DNA from: Chlamydiota bacterium | GTDB lineage: Bacteria; Chlamydiota; Chlamydiia; Chlamydiales; JAAKFR01 | Length of the DNA stretch: 64,000 nucleotides | Direction of reading: 5' to 3' | Assembly: GCA_021772455.1 (NCBI GenBank) | Contig: JAJFLY010000015.1 | Coordinates: 1-64,000 of the forward strand | In this document: piece by piece, positions 51,821-60,492 of the stretch | How positions within the stretch are numbered: the first letter of the stretch is position 1 | Layout: each line of letters begins with the position of its first letter | Notes under the pieces: generated by a model | What the model saw: the letters and a program-made list of their open reading frames with translations, nothing else | Databases searched by the model: none | Told to the model about the DNA's origin: nothing | Made by a program: the position numbers and the translations under genes

Positions 51821-52967
51821 TCGAATAGGCTCTCCCGTCTAGGATCACATATTCGGGCCACCCTCTCAATGTGCGACCTCGATAAGGGGTCCAGCCACAT
51901 TTCGATTTGATCATCTCGTCTGTTACCGTTAACTCTCTTTCTAGATCGACCAAAACGATATCGTCATTGGGCGGCAAATTAAATATTTTTTGCGGATTGG
52001 AATGCGTTAGGTCGATCATCCGATCCAGGGTAAGCTGGCCGTGATAAACAGCGTCGAGCAACAACGGCAGGAGCGTTTCCACTCCAGGAATTCCAGAGGG
52101 CGCTTTTCCAAAGGGTTGGTTTTTCTCTTCTAGTGTGTGGGGAGCGTGATCTGTTCCAATTGTGTCGATCGTACCATCGCGGATCCCTTCCCAAAGAGCC
52201 TCTTGATCCTCTTTTGAACGGAGCGGCGGATTCATCTGCACAAGTGTTCCAAACTCGGCGTAATCATCTTCGCTTAAAAAGAGGTGGTGAGTGGTCGCCT
52301 CGGCATAAACTTGTAGCCCCTCTTGCTTAGCAGCGCGTACAAGCGCAACCTCTTCTAGAGTGCTCATATGTAAAATATAGAGCCGAGCGCCATGCTTGCG
52401 CGCGAGGGCAATCGCTTTTGTAGTCGCACGAATCGCTGCCTCCTTGGGGCGCATCTGCGAATGGACCGCAGGATCAGAAGCACCAGCAAATTCTTCACGT
52501 TTACGAGCTAAAAGAGCTTCATCTTCGGCATGAACAGCTACGAGCATATTCGCTTCAGCAGCGAGACGGAAAGCCTCATCAAGGGCCTCATCATCATCGA
52601 TCACAAGACCGCCTGTGCTGCATCCCATGAAGATTTTTAGCGCTACGCATGAGCCACTCGCCCCGCTGATCTGATCAAAATGGTCTTTATCGGCGCCAAA
52701 ATACAATCCATAACGCAGAGGGATATCAGCGCTTTTCAATTGGGCATCGATCAGCTTTTTTTTCTCTTCTACCGCTCTAAGAGTTGTGCAGGGAGGAGTA
52801 TTGTTGGGCATGTCTAACACGGTTGTAATGCCACCATGAATCGCTGCAACCGAAGCTGTCTCCCAGTCTTCCTTTTGCTCTCCACCAGGGGCACGGAAAT
52901 GGACGTGGGGATCGATCAGGGCAGGGATTGCGGTAAGGCCGCCAAAATCTAGTTCAGAACGTGTCAT
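51741..52967 (-). CDS. pyrC: Dihydroorotase
   Basis: 408 residues from ATG 52967 (a GTG at 52985 is possible). Metal ligands DPHVHFRAPGG, carbamylated Lys in ALKIFMG, His in TTHHLFLS and Asp in GTDHAPHTLEEKN. The protein begins almost at the barrel, without the N-terminal beta-sandwich strand block of Bacillus-type PyrC. With HLFLSEDD and SGIPGVETLLPLLL it resembles the dihydroorotase domain of animal CAD. It cyclises carbamoyl-aspartate. It overlaps pyrI by 14 nt. Confidence 0.93.
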   Translation of the reverse strand: MTRSELDFGGLTAIPALIDPHVHFRAPGGEQKEDWETASVAAIHGGITTVLDMPNNTPPCTTLRAVEEKKKLIDAQLKSADIPLRYGLYFGADKDHFDQISGASGSCVALKIFMGCSTGGLVIDDDEALDEAFRLAAEANMLVAVHAEDEALLARKREEFAGASDPAVHSQMRPKEAAIRATTKAIALARKHGARLYILHMSTLEEVALVRAAKQEGLQVYAEATTHHLFLSEDDYAEFGTLVQMNPPLRSKEDQEALWEGIRDGTIDTIGTDHAPHTLEEKNQPFGKAPSGIPGVETLLPLLLDAVYHGQLTLDRMIDLTHSNPQKIFNLPPNDDIVLVDLERELTVTDEMIKSKCGWTPYRGRTLRGWPEYVILDGRAYSITRRTLEEKQQSEDCQHGAQGSAPAV

Positions 52968-53400
52968 AGGCAAAACTCTTTTCACAATAGTAACATTTTA
53001 ACTGGACTACATGGACCCGCTTTTCTAGCTCAAAGTGGGTATGCAGCGCCTCATGATTCGTGACGCATCGCTCGTTTGGGCAGCGCAAAACTTTTTTCAC
53101 CCTTTTAGGAAGCGTGACGGCAAATTTTTTAACACGTTCAAAGCCGCGAATAATGTTAAGTGTTGCTTTGGGGGCAAAAACGGCGATCTGATTTGCCTCT
53201 TCTTCGCTTACCTCGCGCCCTTCAACTTTAATCAAATCCTTGTAACCCATCGTCTTGCTCGGAAGATTCAGCCCTAAAGTCACCTGATTATGTTGACCGG
53301 CGAGTTTAAGAAGGCGGACAATTCTCATCCCCTGTCCAGCCGGAATATGATCGATTACAGTTCCTTCATTGATCGCTGCAACTGAAAGTGTCTTATTCAC
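52954..53400 (-). CDS. pyrI: Aspartate carbamoyltransferase regulatory chain
   Basis: 148 residues. The N-terminal effector-binding half has GTVIDHIPAGQGMRIVRLL. The C-terminal zinc domain holds four Cys in the classic spacing, CPNERC and CYYC. PyrI lets CTP and ATP control the PyrB trimer allosterically, so the pathway should be feedback-inhibited at this step. It overlaps pyrB by 4 nt and pyrC by 14 nt. Confidence 0.95.
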   Translation of the reverse strand: MNKTLSVAAINEGTVIDHIPAGQGMRIVRLLKLAGQHNQVTLGLNLPSKTMGYKDLIKVEGREVSEEEANQIAVFAPKATLNIIRGFERVKKFAVTLPKRVKKVLRCPNERCVTNHEALHTHFELEKRVHVVQLKCYYCEKSFAYDTF

Positions 53401-54296
53401 GATTCCCCTAATAATTTGCTTAAGAGTGCTTGGCGCACATAGAGGCCATTCTCGGCCTGCGCGAAGTAGTGGGCATAGTCGGTTTCATCAACCTCACGCG
53501 CGATCTCGTTCACCCGAGGTAAGGGATGGAGGACCTTTAAGTTTTTTTTCGCACGTTTTAAGGTCTCGGTTGTAAGAATGAATTGATCTTTCACGCGCGC
53601 ATACGCTTCCAAATCAGCAAAGCGCTCTTTTTGGACGCGGGTCATGTAAAGGATGTCGCATTTCCCAACCACTTCATCCACGGAATGATGAAATGAAAAA
53701 GGGACGCCCGCTTTTTTCAGCTCATCACAAAGAGAGTCGGGTATCGACAATGAAGGTGGGGAGACAAAATAGAGGCGCACATCGAATTGCTTCAAAGCGT
53801 AGACGAGTGAATGGACTGTCCGTCCATGAAGAAGATCCCCTACAAATGCAAGATGGAGGGCGTCGAGCTTCCCCTGACACTCTTGAATCGTAAAGAGGTC
53901 GAGAAGGGTTTGAGTGGGATGTTCATTAGCGCCGTCGCCCGCATTGATCACCGGCTTGTCTGTTGCCTCGGAAGCGCCGCGTGCAGAGCCTTCAAGGGGG
54001 TGGCGAATCACCACAATATCGCAATAGTGGCCTATCACCTTCATTGTATCGTGGAGCGACTCTCCTTTTTGGGTCGCTATGGCAGTGTCATCAGAAAAAC
54101 CGATTACCTCACCACCCAAGCGCTTCATCGCCGACTCAAAAGAGAGACGTGTGCGGGTAGAGGGCTCAAAAAAACAGCTCGCCATTACGCGCCCTTGCAA
54201 AATCGGACCTGGAGGCTTTTGTTTCATCTCCAGCGCCTTAGCAAGAATTGTAAGGATCTGCTCTTTACTTAACTCTTTGATTGAAATGAGACTCAT
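53397..54296 (-). CDS. pyrB: Aspartate carbamoyltransferase catalytic chain
   Basis: 299 residues from ATG 54296, giving the usual 4-nt overlap with carB; the ATG at 54323 would intrude into carB. Carbamoyl-phosphate site FEPSTRTRLSFESAMKRLGG, the HPTQTLLDLFTI motif, and the aspartate loop RVQKERF and LHPLPRVNEI. It is the committed step of pyrimidine synthesis, forming holoenzyme with PyrI. Confidence 0.96.
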   Translation of the reverse strand: MSLISIKELSKEQILTILAKALEMKQKPPGPILQGRVMASCFFEPSTRTRLSFESAMKRLGGEVIGFSDDTAIATQKGESLHDTMKVIGHYCDIVVIRHPLEGSARGASEATDKPVINAGDGANEHPTQTLLDLFTIQECQGKLDALHLAFVGDLLHGRTVHSLVYALKQFDVRLYFVSPPSLSIPDSLCDELKKAGVPFSFHHSVDEVVGKCDILYMTRVQKERFADLEAYARVKDQFILTTETLKRAKKNLKVLHPLPRVNEIAREVDETDYAHYFAQAENGLYVRQALLSKLLGES

Positions 54297-57200
54297 CGCT
54301 TTTCTCCCACAAATTGGTTCCACGCTTTCACCGGCAAATTTTCATCTAATTCAATGAGCGATTGTAAAAACACTGTTGCAATCTGGAGGTTAGTGATCAG
54401 CGGAATATGATGATCGATTGCAAGTCGCCTGATCTTGAAACCGTCGGTTGCCACCTTCGACGAGGCGATTCCGCTTGGGATATTAATGATCAGATCGACC
54501 TCTTGATCGGTGATCGAGTCAAGGACATTTGGATGTTGCCCAGCGCTCGCCTTAAAGACACACCGCGATGCCACACCCTTTTGAGAAAAAAAGTCGTGGG
54601 TGCCAGGTGTTGTGTAGATTTTCCAACCGCGCGCTTCCAACTCTTTCAGCTCTTCAAGAAGTTTGCCTTTTTGCTTCCCACCAATGCTCACAAGGAGACG
54701 CTTGCCGCGCACCGTCTGCTCTGTCGCTTCCCACGAGCGGAAAAAAGCATCGAGTAGATTCTCTCCCAGGCATGCCACCTCACCTGTCGATGCCATCTCA
54801 ACATGGGCAACTGGATTGGCACCTTTGAGGCGGCTGTATGAGAATTGAGGCGTTTTAATCCCTACATAATCGAGATCTAGAGTGTTGTAGTGACGTGGTA
54901 CATGTTTTCCAAGCATCGTTTCGGTCGCAATTTCGATAAAATTGTGGCCTGTGACTTTGGAAACGAATGGAAAAGAGCGCGAGGCGCGCACATTGAGCTC
55001 GATCACCTTAATCGCATTCTCTTTGGCGATAAACTGCATGTTGAAAGGGCCTGTAATATTGAGGGCTTTCACGATTTGGCGCGTAATCAGCTTCGTACGG
55101 CGAATTGTTTCGAGATAGAGCTTCTGAGGCGGCAAAACAATCGTCGCATCTCCCGAGTGGACCCCAGCATTTTCGATGTGCTCCGAAATAGCCTCGATCA
55201 CCACGTTTCCATTGTGAGCAACGCCGTCGATTTCGAGCTCTTTTGCATTCAAAATAAACTGGGAAAGGACAACAGGGTGCTCACGCGAAACAATGGTCGC
55301 CTCTTCGAGATACTGCTCAAGCTCGCTGCCGTCGTAAATCACATTCATAGCCGCTCCAGAAAGGACATACGAGGGGCGTACAAGGACCGGATAGCCAACC
55401 TCAGCGGCAAACTGACGGGCTTTATCAAGCGAACTCACCTCGACCCAGGCTGGCTGATCGATCTCAAGGTCATTCAGAAGCGATGAGAACTTTTGGCGGT
55501 TTTCAGCCATATCAATCATCGGAGGAGGCGTTCCCATAATCGGGTAGCCAGCCTCGTGTAAAGGAAGGGCGAGGTTGTTAGCAATTTGCCCCCCAACAGA
55601 GATGATAATCCCACTTGGCGACTCAAAATCAGCGATGTCACGCACACGCTCTTGCGTCAACTCTTCGAAATAGAGACGGTCAGATTCATCATAGTCAGTT
55701 GAGACCGTCTCAGGGTTTGAATTGATCATGATTGCCGGTACATTATGGCGTCTCAAGGTGCGTACCGTATTCACAGCGCACCAATCAAATTCGACAGACG
55801 ATCCAATCGCATAAGGCCCCGACCCCATCACAACTGTAGGTGCCTTCTTAGAAGGTTCTAAATCGTTGTAGGCGCCGTGATAAGTGAGATAAAGGTAGTT
55901 CGTTTCAGCATCAAATTCTCCGGCCAATGTGTCAATTTGCTTGATGACAGGCTTGATACCTAGCTCTAAACGCTTTGTACGTACAGATTCTTCCGTTTCA
56001 TTGATTAATAGGCCGATCGCTTTATCCGAAAATCCAAACCGTTTTGCCCGTCGCAACACCTCTACAAGAGGTTTTTCCTTAATCTCTTTCTCAATTCCGA
56101 CCATTTCAGCAAGATGGTGTAGAAACCATTTGTCGATATGCGAGCTCTCATGAATTTCATCAACAGACATCCCCTTTCTAAGCATTTCTGCAATCGCATA
56201 GAGGCGACTATCGGTTGCAACTGCAATTTCTTGTTTTGGATTGGGGATCGTATAGGGATAATCGAAGAGGGAGCAGCAGCCGATATTAAGCATCCGCACT
56301 GCTTTTTGGAGCGCTTCGGGAAAAGACCTGCCGATTGCCATCACCTCGCCAACACTTTTCATCTCCGAACCGATCGTCCGATCGGCAGCGCGGAGCTTGT
56401 GGATATCCCAGCGCGGCATTTTAACAACAACATAGTCAAGAGCCGGCTCAAAAAAAGCAGACGTTTGCTGCGTGACCGAGTTTTTGATCTCGTGAAGCAG
56501 ATAACCCAAAGCAAGTTTTGCAGCGACAAACGCAAGTGGATAACCCGTTGCTTTAGAAGCGAGTGCGCTTGAGCGCGAGAGGCGTGCGTTCACCTCGATC
56601 ACGCGGTAATCGACTTTATTCGGATGGACAGCGTACTGAATGTTGCATTCACCAATTACACCGAGATGGCGCACCGTCTTGATCGCTACTTCGCGGAGCA
56701 TATGATACTCTTCATTACTCAACGTCTGGGAGGGGGCGATGACAATACTTTCACCCGTATGGATCCCCATTGGATCGAAGTTTTCCATATTACAGACAGT
56801 GATCGTGTTCCCATCTCTGTCGCGAACCACTTCGTACTCGATCTCTTTCCAGCCTGTTAGATACTCCTCGATCAGAATTTGGGGCGCTTTGCTCAAAGCT
56901 TCGGTCGCGCGGCTAATCAGCTGAGCTTCGTTCTCAACCCTTCCAGATCCAAGTCCACCGAGAGAGAATCCCGAGCGCAACATCAACGGATAGCCAACCT
57001 TCGCAGCCGCTTCTCTTGCTTCTTCAAGAGTTGTCGCCGCATAGCTCACAGCCGATTTGACATCAATTTGATCAAGAGCCTCTTTAAAAAGCTGACGATC
57101 TTCGGTCACCCGAACCGTATCGATCGGCGTCCCTAGCACTTCGATGCCAAATTTGGCCAAAATACCGCTAGATTCCAGTTGCAGACCCAAATTGAGAGCC

Positions 57201-57469
57201 GTCTGCCCACCGAAACTAACGGTGATTGCGTCTGGACGCTCTTTTTCAATGATTTTCTCAACGGTTTTCTCGTTAAGAGGAAGAAGATAAACCTGATCGG
57301 CCATCCCTTTGTCGGTCTGCACAGTCGCAATATTGGGATTCACGAGGATGGTGTAATGCCCCTCCTCTTTCAGCGCTTTGATCGCCTGCGAGCCCGAGTA
57401 ATCAAACTCACCCGCTTGGCCAATACGCAGACCCCCAGAACCGAGAATTAAGATTTTTCGTTTAGACAT
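54293..57469 (-). CDS. carB: Carbamoyl-phosphate synthase large subunit
   Basis: 1058 residues, full length. Two homologous ATP-grasp halves: the first starts KILILGSGGLRIGQAGEFDY and has MNIGCCSLF-like junction sequence, the second starts VVMGSGPYAIGSSVEFDW. It ends with the MGS-like allosteric domain (TPGTHDFFSQKG). It makes carbamoyl phosphate from bicarbonate, ATP and ammonia channelled from CarA. It overlaps carA by 22 nt. Confidence 0.97.
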   Translation of the reverse strand: MSKRKILILGSGGLRIGQAGEFDYSGSQAIKALKEEGHYTILVNPNIATVQTDKGMADQVYLLPLNEKTVEKIIEKERPDAITVSFGGQTALNLGLQLESSGILAKFGIEVLGTPIDTVRVTEDRQLFKEALDQIDVKSAVSYAATTLEEAREAAAKVGYPLMLRSGFSLGGLGSGRVENEAQLISRATEALSKAPQILIEEYLTGWKEIEYEVVRDRDGNTITVCNMENFDPMGIHTGESIVIAPSQTLSNEEYHMLREVAIKTVRHLGVIGECNIQYAVHPNKVDYRVIEVNARLSRSSALASKATGYPLAFVAAKLALGYLLHEIKNSVTQQTSAFFEPALDYVVVKMPRWDIHKLRAADRTIGSEMKSVGEVMAIGRSFPEALQKAVRMLNIGCCSLFDYPYTIPNPKQEIAVATDSRLYAIAEMLRKGMSVDEIHESSHIDKWFLHHLAEMVGIEKEIKEKPLVEVLRRAKRFGFSDKAIGLLINETEESVRTKRLELGIKPVIKQIDTLAGEFDAETNYLYLTYHGAYNDLEPSKKAPTVVMGSGPYAIGSSVEFDWCAVNTVRTLRRHNVPAIMINSNPETVSTDYDESDRLYFEELTQERVRDIADFESPSGIIISVGGQIANNLALPLHEAGYPIMGTPPPMIDMAENRQKFSSLLNDLEIDQPAWVEVSSLDKARQFAAEVGYPVLVRPSYVLSGAAMNVIYDGSELEQYLEEATIVSREHPVVLSQFILNAKELEIDGVAHNGNVVIEAISEHIENAGVHSGDATIVLPPQKLYLETIRRTKLITRQIVKALNITGPFNMQFIAKENAIKVIELNVRASRSFPFVSKVTGHNFIEIATETMLGKHVPRHYNTLDLDYVGIKTPQFSYSRLKGANPVAHVEMASTGEVACLGENLLDAFFRSWEATEQTVRGKRLLVSIGGKQKGKLLEELKELEARGWKIYTTPGTHDFFSQKGVASRCVFKASAGQHPNVLDSITDQEVDLIINIPSGIASSKVATDGFKIRRLAIDHHIPLITNLQIATVFLQSLIELDENLPVKAWNQFVGEKR

Positions 57470-58503
57470 GCATAAAACCTTTCAAAAAACCACTGGGTGT
57501 CGGTGGGGCCAGGCGACGCTTCGGGGTGAAACTGCACCGCATAAAACGGAAGCGACTTGTGGGCAACCCCTTCGACAGACCCATCATTTAAATTTCGGAA
57601 AATCACTTTCCACTCACAGGGAAGACTCTCTTCATCAACCGCATAGCCATGATTTTGGCTCGTAATGTAACATTTTCTCGTCTCCAAATCCATACACGGC
57701 TGATTCTGGCCGCGATGGCCAAATGGAAGCTTATACGTTTTGGCTCCTGCCGCGAGTGCAAGCATTTGCGAGCCCAAACACACACCAAAAATTGGCTTTT
57801 TCTTCTTCATCACCTTTTTTAGAATCTCAATTGTCTCCGCGCACTGAATCGGATCGCCGGGGCCATTCGAGAGGAAAACCCCATCAAATTCATCTTCAGA
57901 GTAGTCGTAATTATGTGGAACGCGGACAACTTCAACTCCTAATTTCTCCAGATGGCGGAGCATGCTCTCTTTCATCCCACAATCAACTGCGATAACCCGC
58001 TTGTTTCCGCTCCCATAAACAGTTTTTTGAGAAATCGAAACTTTAGCCACCAAATGCTCAAGATTGGGGTCTTTGAATGACGTCACTTCTTGTGTTTCAG
58101 AAATCGCTCCCAAAACCGTTCCATCCGCTCGCAGCATCTTCGTAAGCGCGCGTGTATCAACCTCGGTCAAAAGAGGAATTCCCTCCTTTTCAAGCCATTC
58201 CTTTAATGAGACTAAACCGGCGTGGTGACTCCAGTTTTCGCAACACTCATTCACAATCACCCCAGCTGCATGGATTTTTTTTGATTCCCAAACAGCCTTG
58301 TCAGCAACACCATAGTTTCCGATAAGCGGAAAAGTGAAAACGAGGATTTGATCAGCAAAGGAGGGGTCGGTAAGGCTCTCATAGTAGCCACACATGCCTG
58401 TTGTGAAGACCACTTCTCCAAAGAAGGTTCTTCCCGCCTGCCATTCAGGCGCCATCCCGTCGAAGACGGGCCCATTTTGTAAAATTAACTTGTTTTTCTT
58501 CAT
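57448..58503 (-). CDS. carA: Carbamoyl-phosphate synthase small subunit
   Basis: 351 residues. The N-terminal CPSase_sm_chain domain (LILQNGPVFDGMA, VFTTGMCGYYESLTDPSF) is followed by a class I glutaminase with nucleophile Cys in GVCLGSQMLALA and His/Glu in AVQFHPEASPGPTD. It supplies ammonia to CarB. It is the first gene of the pyrimidine cluster. Its ATG lies only 9 bp after the T-run of an intrinsic terminator. Confidence 0.96.
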   Translation of the reverse strand: MKKNKLILQNGPVFDGMAPEWQAGRTFFGEVVFTTGMCGYYESLTDPSFADQILVFTFPLIGNYGVADKAVWESKKIHAAGVIVNECCENWSHHAGLVSLKEWLEKEGIPLLTEVDTRALTKMLRADGTVLGAISETQEVTSFKDPNLEHLVAKVSISQKTVYGSGNKRVIAVDCGMKESMLRHLEKLGVEVVRVPHNYDYSEDEFDGVFLSNGPGDPIQCAETIEILKKVMKKKKPIFGVCLGSQMLALAAGAKTYKLPFGHRGQNQPCMDLETRKCYITSQNHGYAVDEESLPCEWKVIFRNLNDGSVEGVAHKSLPFYAVQFHPEASPGPTDTQWFFERFYACLNEKS

Positions 58504-58512
58504 GACCTTGGC

Positions 58513-58543
58513 AAAAAAAAAGCCATCCGCTAGAGGATGGCTT
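58513..58543 (-). terminator. Intrinsic terminator just before carA, possible attenuator
   Basis: On the minus strand AAGCCATCC and GGATGGCTT (arms 58535–58543 and 58520–58528) form a perfect 9-bp stem with a 6-nt loop, followed by a run of eight to nine T. It ends about 9 nt before the carA start codon, so transcripts from hemH or from a promoter in the gap must read through it to express the pyrimidine genes. Confidence 0.8.
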
Positions 58544-58551
58544 GATTAACA

Positions 58552-58593
58552 TTAAATCTTTGAAAAAGTTTCGGTTTCATTAGAAGAAATCAT
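58552..58593 (-). CDS. Possible 13-residue leader peptide of the pyrimidine operon
   Basis: ATG at 58593 opens MISSNETETFSKI and stops at 58552, 8 nt before the terminator stem. A T-run (CTTTTTC) lies within it. This layout is like the translated leader of E. coli pyrBI, where a ribosome close behind a polymerase slowed by low UTP prevents the terminator from folding. No strong ribosome-binding site is seen and the first half overlaps another small inverted repeat (TTCGGT/ACCGAA), so it is only a candidate. Confidence 0.3.
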   Translation of the reverse strand: MISSNETETFSKI

Positions 58594-58613
58594 ACCGAAA
58601 ATGGATTTTCCCC

Positions 58614-59591
58614 TCAAGGAGTATTTCTAACAAGCATAGAGGTAGAAGAAGGAGTGTAGTTCTTGAGAATCTCTTCAATCGCCTCAATCCACTCGGGGCG
58701 GCGGTTGAGAGAGGGAAGGCGAAAGGGGGTGACCCCTTGCTTTCGAATAATCGGAAGATAATCTTGCTCAATTTCAAACAAAGTTTCGATATGGTCAGAA
58801 GTGAAGCTAATCGGGATGAAAAGAACGTTTTTACGCCCTTTTCGGTAGTCTTCGATCTGTTCGCACACCTCTTGAGTATAAGGACGGAGCCATTCGCCTG
58901 GCCCAAACTTCGATTGGTAAGCAAGCAGCGACTCTGTGTGAGGAAAGCCTTTCATTACATTTTCGTAGGAAAGCTGGCACTCGTAGGCGTAGAGATCACC
59001 CTGATCGACAAAGCTTTGAGGCACACCGTGCGCTGAGAAGAAGAAAAGCGTTTCTTCTTCTTTGAGGTTTTTCTCCTTTAAGTAGGAGCGGATCGTCTGT
59101 TGAGTTACCTCGATAAATGAGGGGTGGGAGGGGTACGATTTGACCCATTTGAGCTTATTAAGTGCTTTTTCGGAGAGCTTATTTTTAAAAAGGCGCGCAA
59201 TACTTCCCGTTGTAGCGTAAGTAAACTGGGGAAACATGGGAAAAACACGGATTTCCTCCGCATCGAGCGCTTCTATCGCTGCGAGCGATTCTGCGTGTGT
59301 GGTCGGTAGGTAGCGGTGGAAGGTGAGAACGGGGGCATTTAGCCGGGCACGCAAAGCTTCTGCTACAAATTCGGTATCTCCGTAGATGGGTGATTTGCCC
59401 CCGATCATCTCGTAATCGGCAGCGACTTTGACGGAACGCTTTTTGGCAATGCGCCGAAAGAGATAATTGTTAAACACTTTCGGCAATTTTGTACGCACAA
59501 CATCGCGGTCAGTAAGAAGGGTGGATAAGAATGGCTCGATTTCAGATAGCGAACGGGGTCCGCCAAAATTTACGATGAGATAGGCTGTCAT
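58614..59591 (-). CDS. hemH: Ferrochelatase
   Basis: 325 residues. YLIVNFGGPRSLSEIEPFL at the N-terminus, metal/porphyrin-site His in FFFSAHGVPQSFVDQGDLY, and the conserved end FIPISFTSDHIETLFEIEQDY. It inserts Fe2+ into protoporphyrin IX, the last step of haem synthesis; haem is needed for SdhC. Divergent from the solute-binding lipoprotein gene, as hemH and fliY are adjacent in C. trachomatis. Confidence 0.95.
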   Translation of the reverse strand: MTAYLIVNFGGPRSLSEIEPFLSTLLTDRDVVRTKLPKVFNNYLFRRIAKKRSVKVAADYEMIGGKSPIYGDTEFVAEALRARLNAPVLTFHRYLPTTHAESLAAIEALDAEEIRVFPMFPQFTYATTGSIARLFKNKLSEKALNKLKWVKSYPSHPSFIEVTQQTIRSYLKEKNLKEEETLFFFSAHGVPQSFVDQGDLYAYECQLSYENVMKGFPHTESLLAYQSKFGPGEWLRPYTQEVCEQIEDYRKGRKNVLFIPISFTSDHIETLFEIEQDYLPIIRKQGVTPFRLPSLNRRPEWIEAIEEILKNYTPSSTSMLVRNTP

Positions 59592-59620
59592 GAAAGAAGT
59601 TTTAGTGTATGGTCGAAATT

Positions 59621-60343
59621 ATGAAAAGAATTCTTCTTTTTTTTCTGCTTTTTTTTGTTGGATGTAGCTCTCCTACCCCAAAACTCGGCTCTTACTCAAT
59701 CGGTAGAGACCCTACATGGTTTCCTTTGCGGTTAGAATCCATGGTAGTCAATGTTAATGGCTTTACAAATGCTCTTGTACAGGAGCTTGCAAAAGTGGAG
59801 GGCAAAAACTTCCAAATCGTCGATATTAGCTGGACCGGACTCTTTGAAGGACTGGAAAAGCATGAATACGCCGGCATCTTCACATCGCTTGATCCCAACA
59901 TCATAACAGATGGAACCTATAGCTTTTCAAATCCTTTCCTATTACTTGGACCTGTACTTGTCGTTCCTGCTGATTCACATGCCACTTCTTTAGACGATTT
60001 GAAGGGCTCCACTGTTGGCGTTTATCAGTACGACGATTCGGTATTAATCGCCCAACAACACCCGTCGATTTTGATGGAAATGTACGAGCATATTCCAAAT
60101 GGCCTCGAGGCTGTTGCTGATGGAAAAGTGGCAGGAGCTTTGATTCCAAATCTGGAAGCGCGTGCTCTTGTTGATACTGAAAAATTAAAAATCGTCACCC
60201 CGCCCCTTTCGAATAAGGGTCTACGTCTCATCACATTGAAGGGACGGCACGAGTCGCTGATCAAACACTTCAACCGCGGCCTTGAAAAGCTACAACATGA
60301 GAGTTCATACAAAAAGACGCGCACACATTTCGGGATCAAATGA
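59621..60343 (+). CDS. ABC-transporter solute-binding lipoprotein (polar amino acid type)
   Basis: 240 residues from ATG 59621 (an ATG four codons upstream is possible). Lipoprotein signal RILLFFLLFFVGC, then a family 3 binding-protein fold: LGSYSIGRDPTWFPL, FTNALVQELAKVEGKNFQIV, VPADSHATSLDDLKGSTVGV. It corresponds by position to fliY (CT486) beside hemH. It captures a small solute, probably an amino acid, in the periplasm. No permease or ATPase gene is adjacent. Confidence 0.88.
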   Translation: MKRILLFFLLFFVGCSSPTPKLGSYSIGRDPTWFPLRLESMVVNVNGFTNALVQELAKVEGKNFQIVDISWTGLFEGLEKHEYAGIFTSLDPNIITDGTYSFSNPFLLLGPVLVVPADSHATSLDDLKGSTVGVYQYDDSVLIAQQHPSILMEMYEHIPNGLEAVADGKVAGALIPNLEARALVDTEKLKIVTPPLSNKGLRLITLKGRHESLIKHFNRGLEKLQHESSYKKTRTHFGIK

Positions 60344-60492
60344 AGAGTTTCCATTTAACTGTTTATTCCATCATCACGTTTTTCCTTCTTGTGATGGGCG
60401 TTGTGGCAACAACAGCATTCAAGCGCACTTCCAATAGTACGGGAATCGATCCGGCTCAAATAAATAAGATCCGCGCGATCACAAAAAAATGA
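60340..60492 (+). CDS. 50-residue single-helix membrane protein
   Basis: ATG 60340 overlaps the stop of the binding-protein gene (ATGA), and the TGA overlaps the next ATG at 60489. The peptide has one helix, SIITFFLLVMGVVATTAF, then a basic tail (INKIRAITKK). Tight two-sided overlap is good evidence that it is translated. Its size and position before a DsbD/TauE-like protein suggest a small assembly partner, but the family is not recognised. Confidence 0.65.
   Translation: MKSFHLTVYSIITFFLLVMGVVATTAFKRTSNSTGIDPAQINKIRAITKK

Noticed and set aside
54407-57451. Open plus-strand frames opposite carB
   Set aside because: Basic, Cys/His-rich shadow translations with no recognisable motifs; carB is fully conserved on the other strand.
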